In this document: one piece after another, positions 25,881 to 37,279 of the stretch
Numbering within the stretch: position 1 is the first letter of the stretch
Layout: each line of letters opens with the position of its first letter
Assembly: GCA_035578905.1 (NCBI GenBank)
Contig: JAQJVL010000696.1
Location: 205,001-269,000 of the forward strand
Direction of reading: 5' to 3'
Source of the DNA: Stictocephala bisonia
Lineage: Eukaryota > Arthropoda > Insecta > Hemiptera > Membracidae
DNA length: 64,000 bases
Notes under the pieces: model-generated
The model's input: the letters and a program-made list of their open reading frames with translations, nothing else
Database searches by the model: none
Told to the model about the DNA's origin: nothing
Program-made: the position numbers and the translations under genes

Positions 25881-26614
25881 GTCCAAATAATCTCTAAAAT
25901 ATATCTTACGCAGTTATTTGCGAAGACTTGAGTGGCCTTTATGTTTATAACAATTCAATTCCAATTAATTCCTGTTGTTTTAACAATATACCTGACCTTA
26001 AGTACATAGCCAGACTCTGTTTACAATGGCCCTTAATGCAGACAGTGCAATTCGTTCTCTAGTGTGGCATTCCCTTAAAAAATCCCTAAGAACTTCATCA
26101 TATGGATGACATTTATAAGAATCATCCTTCGTAAAGGTCAGTGATACTTATTAAAGATAAGTAAGCTCTTGTGTGGGGCCATGGTCCAATCGCTTTACAG
26201 CGTAAAATCAAACTCACCTTAATGATGCAATTAGTTGCTCTCCCTAATACTAAAATGGTGCGTGGACTCTAGAGTGGGAGAAATAAGTATATATAACGTT
26301 TTCAGACAATTCTATGATAAACGTTTAATTTTTATTTCTAGCTTTTCAACTTTCCTTCTAAACCGAAATAAATAATGAAATAAATGATTTATTTCCACAA
26401 TTAAGTTTATTGTTCTTTAGTGTAGCTAAACTAGTTATAGGTAGCTACACTATTACTTTAACAATCCCAACTGTTTAGCTGGGATATATTAAAGCTTCTG
26501 TATAAATCTGCAATAGTCACATTACTACTTCATGCTTCTAAAACATGATCAAGTTGGTCCAAAAGGCCTTAAGGTTGCCTGATTGGGCTTAGGCTTTTAA
26601 GCTGGATAACACAA

Positions 26615-27455
26615 CATACATACATACATATATCTGGAAGGTTCATACATACATACATATACCTGGGAGATTCATACACACATACTTATACCTGGGAGGT
26701 TCGTACATACATACATATACCTGGGAGATTCATACACACATACTTATACCTGGGAGGGTCATACATACATACATATACCTGGGAGGTTCATACATACATA
26801 CATATACCTGGGAGATTCATACACACATACTTATACCTGGGAGGTTCGTACATACATACATATACCTGGGAGGTTCATACATACATACATATACCTGGGA
26901 GGGTCATACATACATACATATACCTGGGAGGTTCATACATACATATACCTGGAAGGTTCATACATACATATACCTGGGAGGGTCATACATACATACATAT
27001 ACCTGGGAGGTTCATACATACATACATATACCTGGGAGATTCATACATACATACTTATACCTGGGAGGTTCATACATACATACATATACCTGGGAGGTTC
27101 ATACATACATACATATACCTGGGAGGGTCATACATACATACATATACCTGGGAGGTTCATACATACATACATATACCTGGGAGGGTCATACATACATACA
27201 TATACCTGGGAGGTTCATACATACATAATTCTACCTGGGAGGTTCATACATACATACATATACCTGGGAGGTTCATACATACATACATATACCTGGGAGG
27301 GTCATACATACATACTTATACCTGGGAGGTTCATACATACATACATATACCTGGGAGGTTCATACATACATACATATACTTGGGAGGGTCATACATACAT
27401 ACATATACCTGGGAGGTTCATACATACATATACCTGGAAGGTTCATACATACATT
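26615..27455 (+). repeat. 29-bp minisatellite, about 29 copies
   Basis: The unit is tacctgggaggttcatacat plus acatacata. Copies vary in the number of cata steps (units of 21-25 bp near 26940 and 27420) and in ggtt versus ggtc or gatt. A tetranucleotide CATA microsatellite is thus nested inside a minisatellite. No open frame is supported. Confidence 0.96.
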
Positions 27456-28045
27456 TTAAATTATAGTAATTTCGTTTCAATGACAAACAAATTTCAGAAC
27501 TGTTGTACTCAAAGAAACGTGGAAGAAAAGACTTATATGTTCTTATCTTACTAGAGTAATCCTGTAATAAGATGTGCATGGAACATGTTTTCTTGGACTT
27601 ATTTCTCCTTTTTTGACATTTGTTCCAATATCAGTGAGTATATTGGATATAGTTGATTAGCTATATATTATCTTTTTTATATAATGGTTTTAATAATAAA
27701 ATGAAAATGAAATGAAAACCGTCTTTATTAGGGGCGGAAATAGGTCTATAAAGTAATATCTTCCACATAACCTCAATCATGCAATCATAAAAAAATACAT
27801 CCTTAATACAAGCAATAAATTTAGGCAATAAAGCCAACTCCAATTTTATTGTTCCCAAATTCTGTAAATAGATTTTGCTGTTTATAGGTTTACTATTTTA
27901 ATTGTTTTTTAATAGTAAACATATTCAGAAAGAAATAGTATATACTAAAATTGATAAAAGCTACACTCGAAAAACAAATACTTGTTGAGTTATGCAAATT
28001 TTAATCAATAGTTATAAATAATGATTAATTACTATGTAAAGCATT
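27456..28045. other. AT-rich DNA, possible LINE 3' tail
   Basis: No gene supported. On minus, around 27740-27690, aataaagacggttttcattt runs into a degenerate AAATG-type simple tail. It looks like the 3' end of a retroposon whose body I cannot recognise. Confidence 0.3.
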
Positions 28046-28054
28046 TTGCTTACG

Positions 28055-28125
28055 TTATAGCTCAGTGGTAAAGGCTTCGAACCTTTCATTTCAGTCTTCA
28101 TAATTAATTCGAATTCCTAATTCAG
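28055..28125 (+). other. tRNA-like A- and B-box pair (decayed SINE head?)
   Basis: tagctcagtggta (28058-28070) matches an A-box. attcgaattcc (28107-28117), at suitable spacing, resembles a B-box. The sequence between does not form a convincing cloverleaf, so it is not a tRNA gene. A worn tRNA-derived SINE head is likely, but no sibling copy is present in the window. Confidence 0.35.
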
Positions 28126-28218
28126 AAGATGGTTAGTTATTTTCTACCAACCATTATGGTCTGCAAGCCATAATTAAGTGAAAATTTGTATCATAAAATG
28201 AATGACCAGTCATTGATA

Positions 28219-28410
28219 ATTTTACGGAGGTGAAGTTACTATGTTTCAAGTACGAAATATAGACGAACTATGATTAACTATTTTACGGAGGTGAAGTTAC
28301 TATATGTTTCAAGTACGAAATATAGACGAACTATGATTAACTATTTTACGGAGGTGAAGTTACTATATGTTTTAAGTACGAAATATAGACGAACTATGAT
28401 TAACTATTTT
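28219..28410 (+). repeat. Three-copy tandem repeat of 61-63 bp
   Basis: The unit begins ttttacggaggtgaagttac and ends gaactatgattaactat. The second and third copies have an extra TA relative to the first. The copies are nearly identical. Confidence 0.95.
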
Positions 28411-28585
28411 CATACATTTTACTCTGAATCGATAATTTACGAATATTAATCGAAGTAAAACCACTCACTTTCATTTAGATTAGTTGTAATTGCAAGGAAT
28501 ATTAATAAATCGAATTGGTAAAGAGGGGGGATTTAATTTCGAGGAAATCGTAATTACCGGGGAACGATTTAGTAGAGCAGAACAA

Positions 28586-28667
28586 GTGTGGTTTTGAAAG
28601 CCGCAACCACAAAACCACACGCAAGCAAATCTCCCCCAGTGAGTGACTCTTGCGCAACTTGTGGTTT
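28586..28667. promoter_or_regulatory. Cluster of Runt-type motifs with a hairpin
   Basis: Four TGTGGTT/AACCACA motifs fall within 82 bp, near 28587, 28606, 28613 and 28660, in both orientations. Two of them form a perfect 10-bp inverted repeat, gtgtggtttt (28586-28595) against aaaaccacac (28611-28620). RUNX/Runt proteins bind this core. Function here is inference only. Confidence 0.2.
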
Positions 28668-29037
28668 CACAGATGGGGGCTGTATATAATAATAACATTT
28701 GGTATATCCAAGAAAAACTTATTGTGGGGACATGTACTGAATTTTAAAATGTACAGCTAGTCAAAAAATCCTGGTTGTAAATTTCGGTATATAACACTTA
28801 ATTTAGAGTAAAACATGAAGCCTAAATATCTTTGAAATTACACTCCGTTTGCTATCCAGCTCCCTTTTCGTGTTCAGAAAAAATTAACAACTCACACCTT
28901 TTTTCGATACCCCTATATATATAATATATCCATTATAAAGCACTCTTTATACTGATCTAGATATAGATGTTTTTATATTAGGTGCTATTATTAGCCAGCT
29001 GTGACGTGGTACTGTTGGACAGGAGTCTATGTATTTG

Positions 29038-29115
29038 GAGAGCATATGCGAGTGGTCTAAGGTGTCAGCACTTTGTGCCTACGTCAGAGATAGCTCAGTT
29101 TCAAATCCTGGCCTT
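29038..29115 (+). other. tRNA-like module, probable SINE head
   Basis: gagtggtctaagg (29050-29062) matches the A-box of Ser/Leu-type tRNAs. agtttcaaatcctgg (29097-29111) is a slightly altered B-box. A T-run ending in cag follows (about 29125-29140). No intact cloverleaf forms, so it is a SINE head or tRNA pseudogene. The 82-codon frame across it is chance. Confidence 0.4.
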
Positions 29116-29449
29116 AACTGTTGCTTTTTTTTTTTTTCAGAAATGTTCACTATTTAATATGATTCTCCCTCTTACTCTGCCAGTCAAGTTCCCACAAAGA
29201 TCCATAGTTTATGGGAAATGGTTAGAGTAAAAGGGATATCGGCCTATCCTTACAAAAACGATCTATGGAGATTGCAGGTGGTGAAATGATATTTTCTCTG
29301 TCAAGCTAATACTGATACGACGTCAACTCAAAGGTTTACTTCGACATGGCAATTGCTACAGACGTTTACAATGTCAGGGTTGGGCTAAGAGAAAAACGTT
29401 TTCCAGGAGAGAGAAGTGAATTCTCCTCAGGTTAAATTAACATTCATAC

Positions 29450-29750
29450 CAATTGGTCGGTAGCGTAGTTGGTTCAATCCCAGCTTCATGTGCTAAAGGT
29501 TGTCAGTTCGATCCCAATCAGAGTCAATACATTTGGAGAAGGATCATCTGATAACCACCGGCTGTTCATTTGTCATTGGGCTATTAATTAATGACACTTT
29601 CTAAGGAATAGTCGGCCTTAGTTTGTAACAATGACTACATTCGCTCATCTACACTCATCACACTCAATCGAAATCCATATTCGCCCATATCTTGATGATT
29701 GGCGTCTTATGAATAAATACATAAAAAAATAAATAAATACTATTTTAGTT
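29450..29750 (+). mobile_element. tRNA-derived SINE, family A, full-length copy
   Basis: Best-preserved plus-strand copy. A-box tagcgtagttgg is at 29461-29472 and matches the Pol III consensus. The B-box-like agttcgatccc is at 29505-29515. The body includes ccggctgttcatttgtcatt and gaatagtcggccttagtttg. It ends cgtcttatgaataaatac and an A-rich tail. I see no clear target duplication. Confidence 0.92.
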
Positions 29751-29892
29751 AAGATTACATTATAATCTGTTCTTTGATTGGTCTTTCTTCTGGGCTTTTA
29801 CTAATTGATTCTATGTAATATCAGTCGAACGTGTCAGTGTTCTTCTGGACTTTTATAATGTGAAATCAATCACATTCAGATCCATAAAGCAT

Positions 29893-30300
29893 GTAAATAA
29901 ATAAATAAATTCTTTATTGCATAAATACAATTAACAATTGTGTTGCAAAAGTCAAAATTTAGTCTAGCCTAAAACACTCACACACAATCAGACACATTCA
30001 TACATACATCTTGCACATGCATCATACATTCACACACTTGACACCAGAATCGCATAATGGGGTGTTTACTGATTTTCACAGTGGCTTTGAAAGAATTCTT
30101 CAACTGAATAAAAAGCACTTTCCACCAAAAGGTATTTTAAACGTCTTTTGAACAAATTCAGGTTTTGATTTTTAATTTGTTCAGGGAGCAAATTGATTAT
30201 GTTTACACCCACTTGTGATGGCAGACGCTTGAAAGCTGCGCTTCTAGTACCATCTGTAACAAGACTCCTTTGTATTTAAATTGGTCTATTGTGTTTATTT
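29893..30300 (-). pseudogene. LINE ORF2 C-terminus and 3' UTR (Jockey-like), 5' truncated
   Basis: On minus, 30275-30066 encodes 69 residues and a stop: TDGTRSAAFKRLPSQVGVNI, NLLPEQIKNQNLNLFKRRLK, YLLVESAFYSVEEFFQ. This is the characteristic last segment of many Jockey/CR1-like ORF2 proteins. The frame has no start because it is cut off upstream by a stop near 30276, just before the minisatellite. About 170 bp of 3' UTR ends in a (TAAA)n-type tail at 29909-29893. The coding part is clean, so it is younger than the RT pieces at 14.4 and 17.3 kb. Confidence 0.85.
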
Positions 30301-30374
30301 TAGTAAATTTTTACCCACCAACAGATAATACCACCCATATGGGTACGTTATTTATAGCCCATCCACTTACATAA

Positions 30375-30703
30375 GTACGATGTTGATGGCCCTCCCAACT
30401 ACCCACGTAGGTACGATGTTGATGGCTATCCCAACTACCTACGTAGGTAAGATGTTGATGGCCCTCCAAACTACCCACATAGACTATGTACGATGTTGAT
30501 GGCCCTCCCAACTACCCACGTAGGTACGATGTTGATGGCCCTTCCAACTACCAAAATAGGTACGATGTTGATGGCCCTCCAAACTACCCACATAGACTAT
30601 GTACGATGTTGATGGCCCTCCCAACTACCCACGTAGGTACGATGTTGATGGCCCTTCCAACTACCAAAATAGGTACGATGTTGATGGCCCTCCCAACTAC
30701 CAT
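30375..30703 (+). repeat. 36-bp minisatellite, about 9 copies
   Basis: The unit is gtacgatgttgatggccctc plus ccaactacccacgtag. Variants (ccaaaatag; catagactat, 3 bp longer) occur in a repeated order, so 30489-30600 and 30601-30710 are near copies at a three-unit level. Because 36 is a multiple of 3, spurious frames stay open on both strands. Confidence 0.95.
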
Positions 30704-30704
30704 A

Positions 30705-31476
30705 TATTACAGAGAAATTTATTAAAGGATTAATAATTATGAAGGCATATGAATATACTTCTAAGTGGAGAACTCTCTGTTGTAAGAGGTTTGATGTCCA
30801 AGTCAGTGAACAACTGAACATCAAGGGGACAACTGATATTGGATTACTTAAAATGTTTTATTTAACTAACCTCTCATACACCTAGTATGCATTGTTATAG
30901 TTTCATTATTTTTCTTCACCTTAAAATTTTAACTATGATTTCCATATCTACTTAATTCTATACCCGTGGTCAGCTACAAGTTACATTTAGTTGAATTTGA
31001 TTTAGCATTTATAATTACACTATCATTCAATCATGGACACTTGATTTGTTGTGATTTTGGATTAAAAACACGTTTCGTGTATTATTCATTGGCCTATAAT
31101 TTGTTAACTTTAATAGCTCCTATCTACTTTGGATTATTATGTTATTTATTTCACTTAATGTGATAAATTTCCTTTTATGAAATCACAATATTGATATTAA
31201 AATGAGCGAAATTGATTTTTAGTTAAAAGTCGTGGAATAGTTGATTTTTTTTTTTTAACTATCAAAGCAAAATCAATAAAAATTCATTGATTAGTAATTT
31301 TCCAAATCAACACTTTTTGTATACTATATTACATTATAAGGTCCCAGCATAGTGATATTGTAACACATTCCTTTTATAATAAAAAAATAAATAAAATCAT
31401 AAATAAAAATTGATCTCGAAGGCTTAAGCAGCTGGTGTCATTACTAAAAACTAAACCTTCCGGTAACGGCTGCCTC
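30705..31476. other. AT-rich DNA without genes
   Basis: Nothing supported apart from a T-run near 31240-31257. The 65-codon plus frame at 30966-31163 is rich in Leu/Phe/Tyr and unrecognised; I treat it as chance. Confidence 0.5.
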
Positions 31477-31585
31477 AAGGTGTTATTTACAATATTTTGA
31501 ACTAGTCTCAGAGATACCACTAAGGATGACACGTCACAGCATGGACGTAAATATTTAGTGATGTAAATATTGTAAATAACACCTT
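31477..31585. repeat. Perfect 21-bp inverted repeat with 67-bp loop
   Basis: aaggtgttatttacaatatt plus t (31477-31497) pairs exactly with 31565-31585. It may be a tiny MITE or remnant; no target duplication is apparent. Confidence 0.8.
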
Positions 31586-31759
31586 AACAGCTTTTTAATG
31601 TAGTTATGGAAGTTAGACACTAAAAATGCGTTTACTATACTACAGTAAATATTGAAAAGTCATTAAAAGAACAAAAATATTTATAATAATTAGGCAATCT
31701 TCATTATTGAATATAACAATTTGTATTTATTGATACAAAATGATTCCATGTCATAAATT

Positions 31760-31852
31760 CGTTCATCTACACTCATCACACTCATTCGAAATCGATGTTC
31801 ACCCATATCTTGACGATCGGCGTCTTATGAATAAATAAAAATAAAAAAAATT
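31760..31852 (+). mobile_element. SINE family A, 3' end only
   Basis: Matches the last 90 bp of the family (cgttcatctacactcatcac through cgtcttatgaataaat and A-rich tail). The tRNA head and middle are missing, a typical 5' truncation. Confidence 0.9.
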
Positions 31853-32159
31853 ATGATTTGCTGGTGTAGTTAGTCATTCCATTCTTCTATTAATTTCATT
31901 TTTTTTTTATTTTACACTTTCTTAATGTCCATATTTAATCTTCCTCTACATGTTTTTAATTTTTTTTTATTTTATGAACATCTTTAATTTTATAAATTAG
32001 CTGTAACTTAGTTAAAACTATTTTGATGGTGTTATAGTTTTGGGCTTGTTTTTCTTAAAACAATAAATAATTGATTTCCAAAAAAAATTTGTTTTTATTT
32101 ATTAATAGTTTTTAATTAGCATATTACGTGTTGGTACATAAATAGAACAAGTAAACGTC

Positions 32160-32345
32160 ACACAACACAAATTTAACACAATATAAGCGCAAAATGCACA
32201 CATATATTACAATACAAGTACAAAATGCACAAATATTATGGTGATCGATTTCGGTGAACCACGCTCACCTTCCTCAGACCAGTGGGATTCACAAAAAAAT
32301 TAAAATTGGTGTTAAACGACTAAATTTATAGGCCTATGAACACGT
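32160..32345 (-). mobile_element. Penelope-like element 3' region
   Basis: On minus it contains gaaggtgagcgtggttcacc and gaaatcgatcaccataatat followed by AT-rich repeats of the attttg type. It lies about 500 bp beyond the end of the GIY-YIG coding remnant on the same strand. A related piece stands alone at 11575. Immediately upstream on this strand, ccaatggggtcacgtgttca and tataaat resemble promoter boxes, which might belong to the element. Confidence 0.55.
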
Positions 32346-32809
32346 GACCCCATTGGCTGGAATCGTTAAAATAGCGGCTGCTGTGATATTATTGGTTATT
32401 TTTTTGCGGGCGAACCCATTTTACAAAATTTCAAGAGAATTCAACATGGCATGCTACAACAAGTTAAGTAAATATTTTAAGTGCTACTGTACTAGAAAAA
32501 AAGATTATTACAATTTTAGTTTCATTCATGCTACAACAATATCTAAACAAGAATGATGCAATATGCAATTCTTGTTGAAATATATATATATATATATAGA
32601 AAAAGTCACATAGAAGCAAAAAAAATCAATGAACAAGGCAAACAATATAAGAGTTAAATATAAAAATCAGTACAATAAAAGACAATAACAGACAGAGATA
32701 ACAAGCAGAATATATGTGCTCTATATAAATAAGAGATAATAATTATACACAAAATACAAAGACAAACATAAAACAACCACAATAGCAATATTACCCAATA
32801 TTGCTAATC

Positions 32810-33260
32810 TCTATTGGCTGTTACTTCTGTTCTTTTAATCAATGAAAATACATTATTAAAAACTATTTCGGAATTAAAATTAACCCATTCATCCATTAAT
32901 TTATCACGATCCTTACATTTTTCTTTAAAAATAAATAACTCTTCCCAAGCATTCATAATCCGACCATTCATACAAACTTTTAAAATATCTACATTTTCAT
33001 CTATTTTATTCAGACTGTGAGTACAATTCAGAAGGTGTTTAGCTACATTAGATTTTTCAAGTTTCTTATTTTTAAAAACAGTGACACGGTTGTTATATCT
33101 TTTGCTAACATTTACAGTCTGACCTATTAAAACATATTACAATCATTACAGTTAATCTTACATATTCCTAAATAATTGAATGTATCTTACAGTATTACAG
33201 GGCTTAAAAGCTACTGATAAATTGGATTTCTTAAATCTGTTACCAACTCCTTGCGTAGTA
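32810..33260 (-). pseudogene. Penelope-like retroelement C-terminus with GIY-YIG endonuclease remnant
   Basis: Minus-strand translation gives, in order, NRFKKSNLSVAFKPCNTV, then LGICKINCNDCNMF, then IGQT, then SNVAKHLLNCTHSLNKIDEN and NGRIMNAWEELFIFKEKCKD. This is the arrangement of the GIY-YIG endonuclease at the C-terminus of Penelope-like elements: a GIY strand with CxxC residues, YIGQT, AxHLLNxxHS, and an N.(L/W)E.(L)-type helix with the expected Glu. The Tyr codon of YIGQT has lost one base (TTT TA- ATA GGT on minus), which shifts the frame. Another shift lies just before LGIC. The first Tyr of GIY is Cys. The element is inactive; its RT domain is not visible upstream. Confidence 0.78.
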
Positions 33261-33289
33261 AACGGTCCATTTTAATCGAGGGTTACATA

Positions 33290-34355
33290 CTTTTGTTCTT
33301 TACCGAATTTTTATTTAATTTTCTTAAACTAAATACTATTTGATAAATTTTGAATATTTACATTCAATAATTAATCTATAACACACGATTTGATTAATAT
33401 TATGATCAATGGAAAATTGATTTAGTTCTTATAAAACTATTTTTATAGTATTTAAATACACTGATATTAGTGACGTATGAAATAAATTGTCACAATAGTT
33501 ATTCTTTTAAAAGTTTACCTATTCTTTTAACTGATCATTATTTAAAACATAATGTAATTGGTATAATAATTGGATACGCTGTCTTTTTAAATTTAACAAG
33601 GTATTCAATTAATTTGCAACTCTACAAATATACATTTTTAAGAGTTATTTACTGCCTGAAAAAGTTACAGAATATCTGAAACTAAATATGTAACATTTAT
33701 TTATTAATAGGTTTTAAAATTATTGTATACACATACATAATTTTTATACTGTAGTAAATAGATATATTACTAATAAATATACTTTTTAATTTTTAAATAC
33801 ATTACAAATTACATCTGACCATTAATTTAAACTAAATAATATTGTTACTGAGGTTTTGCTAAACAAAATGTACTTTTAAATTACGAGGAATGTTTAAATA
33901 CATACATTATAAAACGGGAGTTTATTTAATCATGCAAAATCAAATATTATATGCCAGGTTGAGGGATTTAAATAATTTACTTTTCCAAAGGAGTTATTAA
34001 ATAAAACTGGTAGTGAAAAGCCGCTTAGAAATCTTTTAACGACGGTAGTATTCATAAATGTTACAAGGGGGAGGGGTGATGAAAAAGTGGAGCCGAGATC
34101 TGTAAATCAGCTCTTCATTCCTTGGATTAAAACGGTATTACATATTGAACCAGCATTTCTTTCAATAAACGATCACGTCAATTAGGAGCAGTCAATTTTA
34201 TAGTATTATATACTAAGAACTCCGAGGCTTTAGCATATGACTCTTAGGTTTGTTGGATATTATGAAGATGGGTGAGTAATAAATATCTTACCATTTTACT
34301 ACAAGAGTGAGAACTCAAATTTCGATTTGAATAGTTATATAACATAGTATTAACT
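33290..34355. other. AT-rich DNA without genes
   Basis: No gene or element supported; a GC-richer patch lies at about 34020-34130. The 69-codon frame at 33470 is low-complexity AT translation. Confidence 0.5.
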
Positions 34356-34356
34356 C

Positions 34357-34608
34357 AGAGGCCTGGTGGTATAATGGTTGTCTATTCATCCTCAAATCCT
34401 AGGGGTCTTGGGTTCGAATGCCGGGATGAAAGATGGAAATACTGCATCTCCCACTCAGCATCTTGAGGAGGTTGGGAAACTAGGAATTCATATGTGAATC
34501 CTGGTAGCGGGTGCTGGATCTAACTACATCAGAACCTAATTTGCTAGTTACATATCCCTATGAAATTTCCACCTAGCACGCTTAGCCCTTGTAATATAAA
34601 TTTTAAAA
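34357..34608 (+). mobile_element. tRNA-derived SINE, family B
   Basis: The tRNA-like head (34359-34432) has an A-box tggtataatggt (34367-34378), like Gly/Glu/Asp tRNAs, and a consensus B-box ggttcgaatgc (34411-34421). A body of about 170 bp follows, including gaggaggttgggaaactagg and cctagcacgcttagcccttg. It ends in an A/T-rich tail. It shares no body sequence with family A. Only one copy is seen here. Confidence 0.8.
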
Positions 34609-34609
34609 A

Positions 34610-35288
34610 TATAATGGATTTTATATGTTTATTTTTAACACAGTTATTACATGAATAACTGAAATTGGCGGTCTATTTACCATCCCTCCGTACGAATAAC
34701 GTTTTGGAAAATGCTTGAAATCTGCACTGTTTGACAATACAAAGGGCCAAGGTATCTTAAATGAATAGTGAATGGACCGAATTTCCATGATCAGTTTTTC
34801 AAGTCACAAGATATTTTCAGATTAAATGCGCAGCTGACATAATAGTCTTATTTTTTCTTTAATATTCACAAATGATTTTCCTATTAAAATATCAAATAAG
34901 TTACAAAGACTTTACCGGAATCATCTAAGTCGAAAGCACTTACAGGGAAAGACACGTAAATGGACTGTGCCTATACATTTTTCTGCTATTTCAAGTAGTT
35001 TTCAAGTTCCATCCAAGTAATCTTATTAATAACTATATATGTATGCATAAATCAAAATACAGCATACCTAAAATTTGTATAAGATAACAAGTGACTCATT
35101 TATTACCACGAGGTCTTAAGGAACAAATGGAAGTATTTTTGTAATTTCGATGAATACGTTCGTATTAACAGTCAAACACTAAGCGTTAAGTTGACTAGTT
35201 GGAAAAATTTGATATAGGGACTAGATTGTGCAATGTATGTTTAGTTAAAATATAATTTAGTTTATTCACATATAAATGCATAAGACTA
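34610..35288. other. AT-rich DNA without genes
   Basis: Unique sequence before the 123-bp satellite; nothing supported. Confidence 0.5.
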
Positions 35289-37278
35289 ACCAGAGACAAA
35301 CAGATTTTGATACGGTATGCATTTCTACAAAGAGGTTACTAGATGAGATATGACAGGCAGTGGATATTGTGTGGTGTGGGTGGGGAGAATGGGGCTCCTC
35401 TGGGCCTTTTTACCAGAGACAAACACATTGTGATACGGAATCCATTTCTACAACGAAGTTACTAGTTGAAATCTGACAGACAGTGGCTATTGTGTAATGT
35501 AGGTGGGGAGAATGGTGCTCCTCTAGTCCTTCTAACTAGAGACAAACACATTGCGATACGGTATGCATTACTACAACGAGGGTACTTGATGAGATATGAC
35601 AGACAGTGGCTATTGTGTGGTGTGGGTGGGGAGAATGGAGCTCGTATGGGCCTTCTTACTAGAGACAAACACATTGTGATACGATATGCATCACTACAAC
35701 GAGGTTACAGGATGAGATAAGACAAACAGCAGCTATTGTGTAATCTGGTGGGGAGATTGGGGCTCCTCTGAGCTTTCTTATATATTTATTTATTTTTTAT
35801 TTATTCATAAGACGCTGATCGTCAAGATATGGGCGATAATGGATTTCGAATGAGTGCGATGAGTGTAGATGAGCGAATGTAGTCATTGTTACAAACTAAG
35901 GCCGACTATTCCTTAGAAAGTTTCACTATTTATAGCCCAATGACAAATGAACAGCCGGTGATTACCAGCTGATCCCTCTCAAAATGTATTGACTCTGATT
36001 GGGATCGAACTGAGAACCTTTAGCACATGAAGCTGGGATTGAACCAACTACGCTACCGGCTAATGATACTTACTAGAGTCAAACACATTGTGATACGGTA
36101 TGCATTTCTACAACGAGGTTACTGGATGAGATATGACAGGCAGTGGATTTTGTGTGGTGTGGGCGGGGAGAATGGGGCTCCTCTAGGCCTTTTTACTAGA
36201 GACAAACACATTGTGATACGGTATGCATTTCTACAACGAGGTTATAGGATGAGATAAGACATACAGTAGTTATTGTGTAATCTGGGTGGGGAGAATGAGC
36301 CTCCTCTGGGCTTTCTTATTTATTTATTTTTTACAACGAGGTTACAGAATAAGATATGACAGGCAGTGGCTATTGTTTGGTGTGGGTAGGGAGAATGGGC
36401 CTCCTCTGTGCCTTCATACTAGAGACAAACACATTGTGATACGGTATGCATTACTACAACGAGGATACTGGTTGAGATATGACATGTAGTGGCTATTGTG
36501 TGATGTGGGTGGGGAGAATGGGGCTCCTCTGGGCTTTATTACTAGAGACAAACAAATTGTAATACGGTATGCAATACTACAACGAGGATACTGGATGAGA
36601 TATGACATGTAGTGGCTATTGTGTAATGTGGGTGGGGAGAATGGTGCTCCTCTGGGCTTCTTACAAGAGACAAACACATTGTGATACGGTATGCATTACT
36701 ACACTGAGGTTACTGGATGAGATATGACATGTAGTTGCTATTGTGTAATGTGGGTGGGGAGAATGGGGCTCCTCTGGGCTTTCTTACTAGAGACAAACAA
36801 ATTGTGATACGGTATGCATTACTACATCGAGGATACTGGATGAGATATGACATGTAGTGGCTATTGTGTGATGTGGGTGGGGAGAATGGGGCTCCTCTGG
36901 GCCTTCTTACTAGAGACAAACACATTTTGATACGGTATGCGTTACTACACTGAGGTTACTGGATGAGATATGACATGTAGTGGCTATTGTGTAATGTGGG
37001 TGGGGAGAATGGGGCTCCTCTGAGCTTTCTTACTAGAGACAAACAAATTGTGATACGGTATGCATTACTACATCGAGGATACTGGATGAGATATGACAGG
37101 CAGTGGCTATTGTGTGGTGTGGGTAGGTAGAATGGGGCTCCTCTGGGCCTTCTTACTAGAGACAAACACATTTTTATACGGTATGCATTACTACACTGAG
37201 GTTACTGGATGAGATATGACATGTAGTGGCTATTGTGTAATGTTGGTGGGGAGAATGGGGCTCCTCTGGGCCTCCTAA
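35289..37278 (-). repeat. 123-bp satellite array, about 14 units, interrupted by a SINE
   Basis: Units begin gagacaaacacattgtgata and include tgggtggggagaatggggct. A SINE splits the array at about 35781-36065. One short unit near 36310-36340 has lost about 35 bp and carries a T/A-rich scar. Because 123 is 41 codons, frames stay open over several units. On minus each unit reads MCLSLVRRPRGAPFSPP, NSHCLSYLIQYPRCS. Openness on both strands and repeated stops between blocks argue against a protein. Confidence 0.95.
35781..36065 (-). mobile_element. SINE family A inserted in the 123-bp satellite
   Basis: A full-length minus-strand copy interrupts a satellite unit after ctttctta. The satellite resumes with cttactagag, so a short ctta overlap may be a target duplication. 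Since satellite units lie on both sides in register, the SINE landed after the array formed. Confidence 0.93.
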
Positions 37279-37279
37279 C

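Noticed and set aside
34359..34432. True tRNA gene
   Set aside because: A and B boxes are good, but the acceptor stem does not pair convincingly and a SINE body and tail follow.
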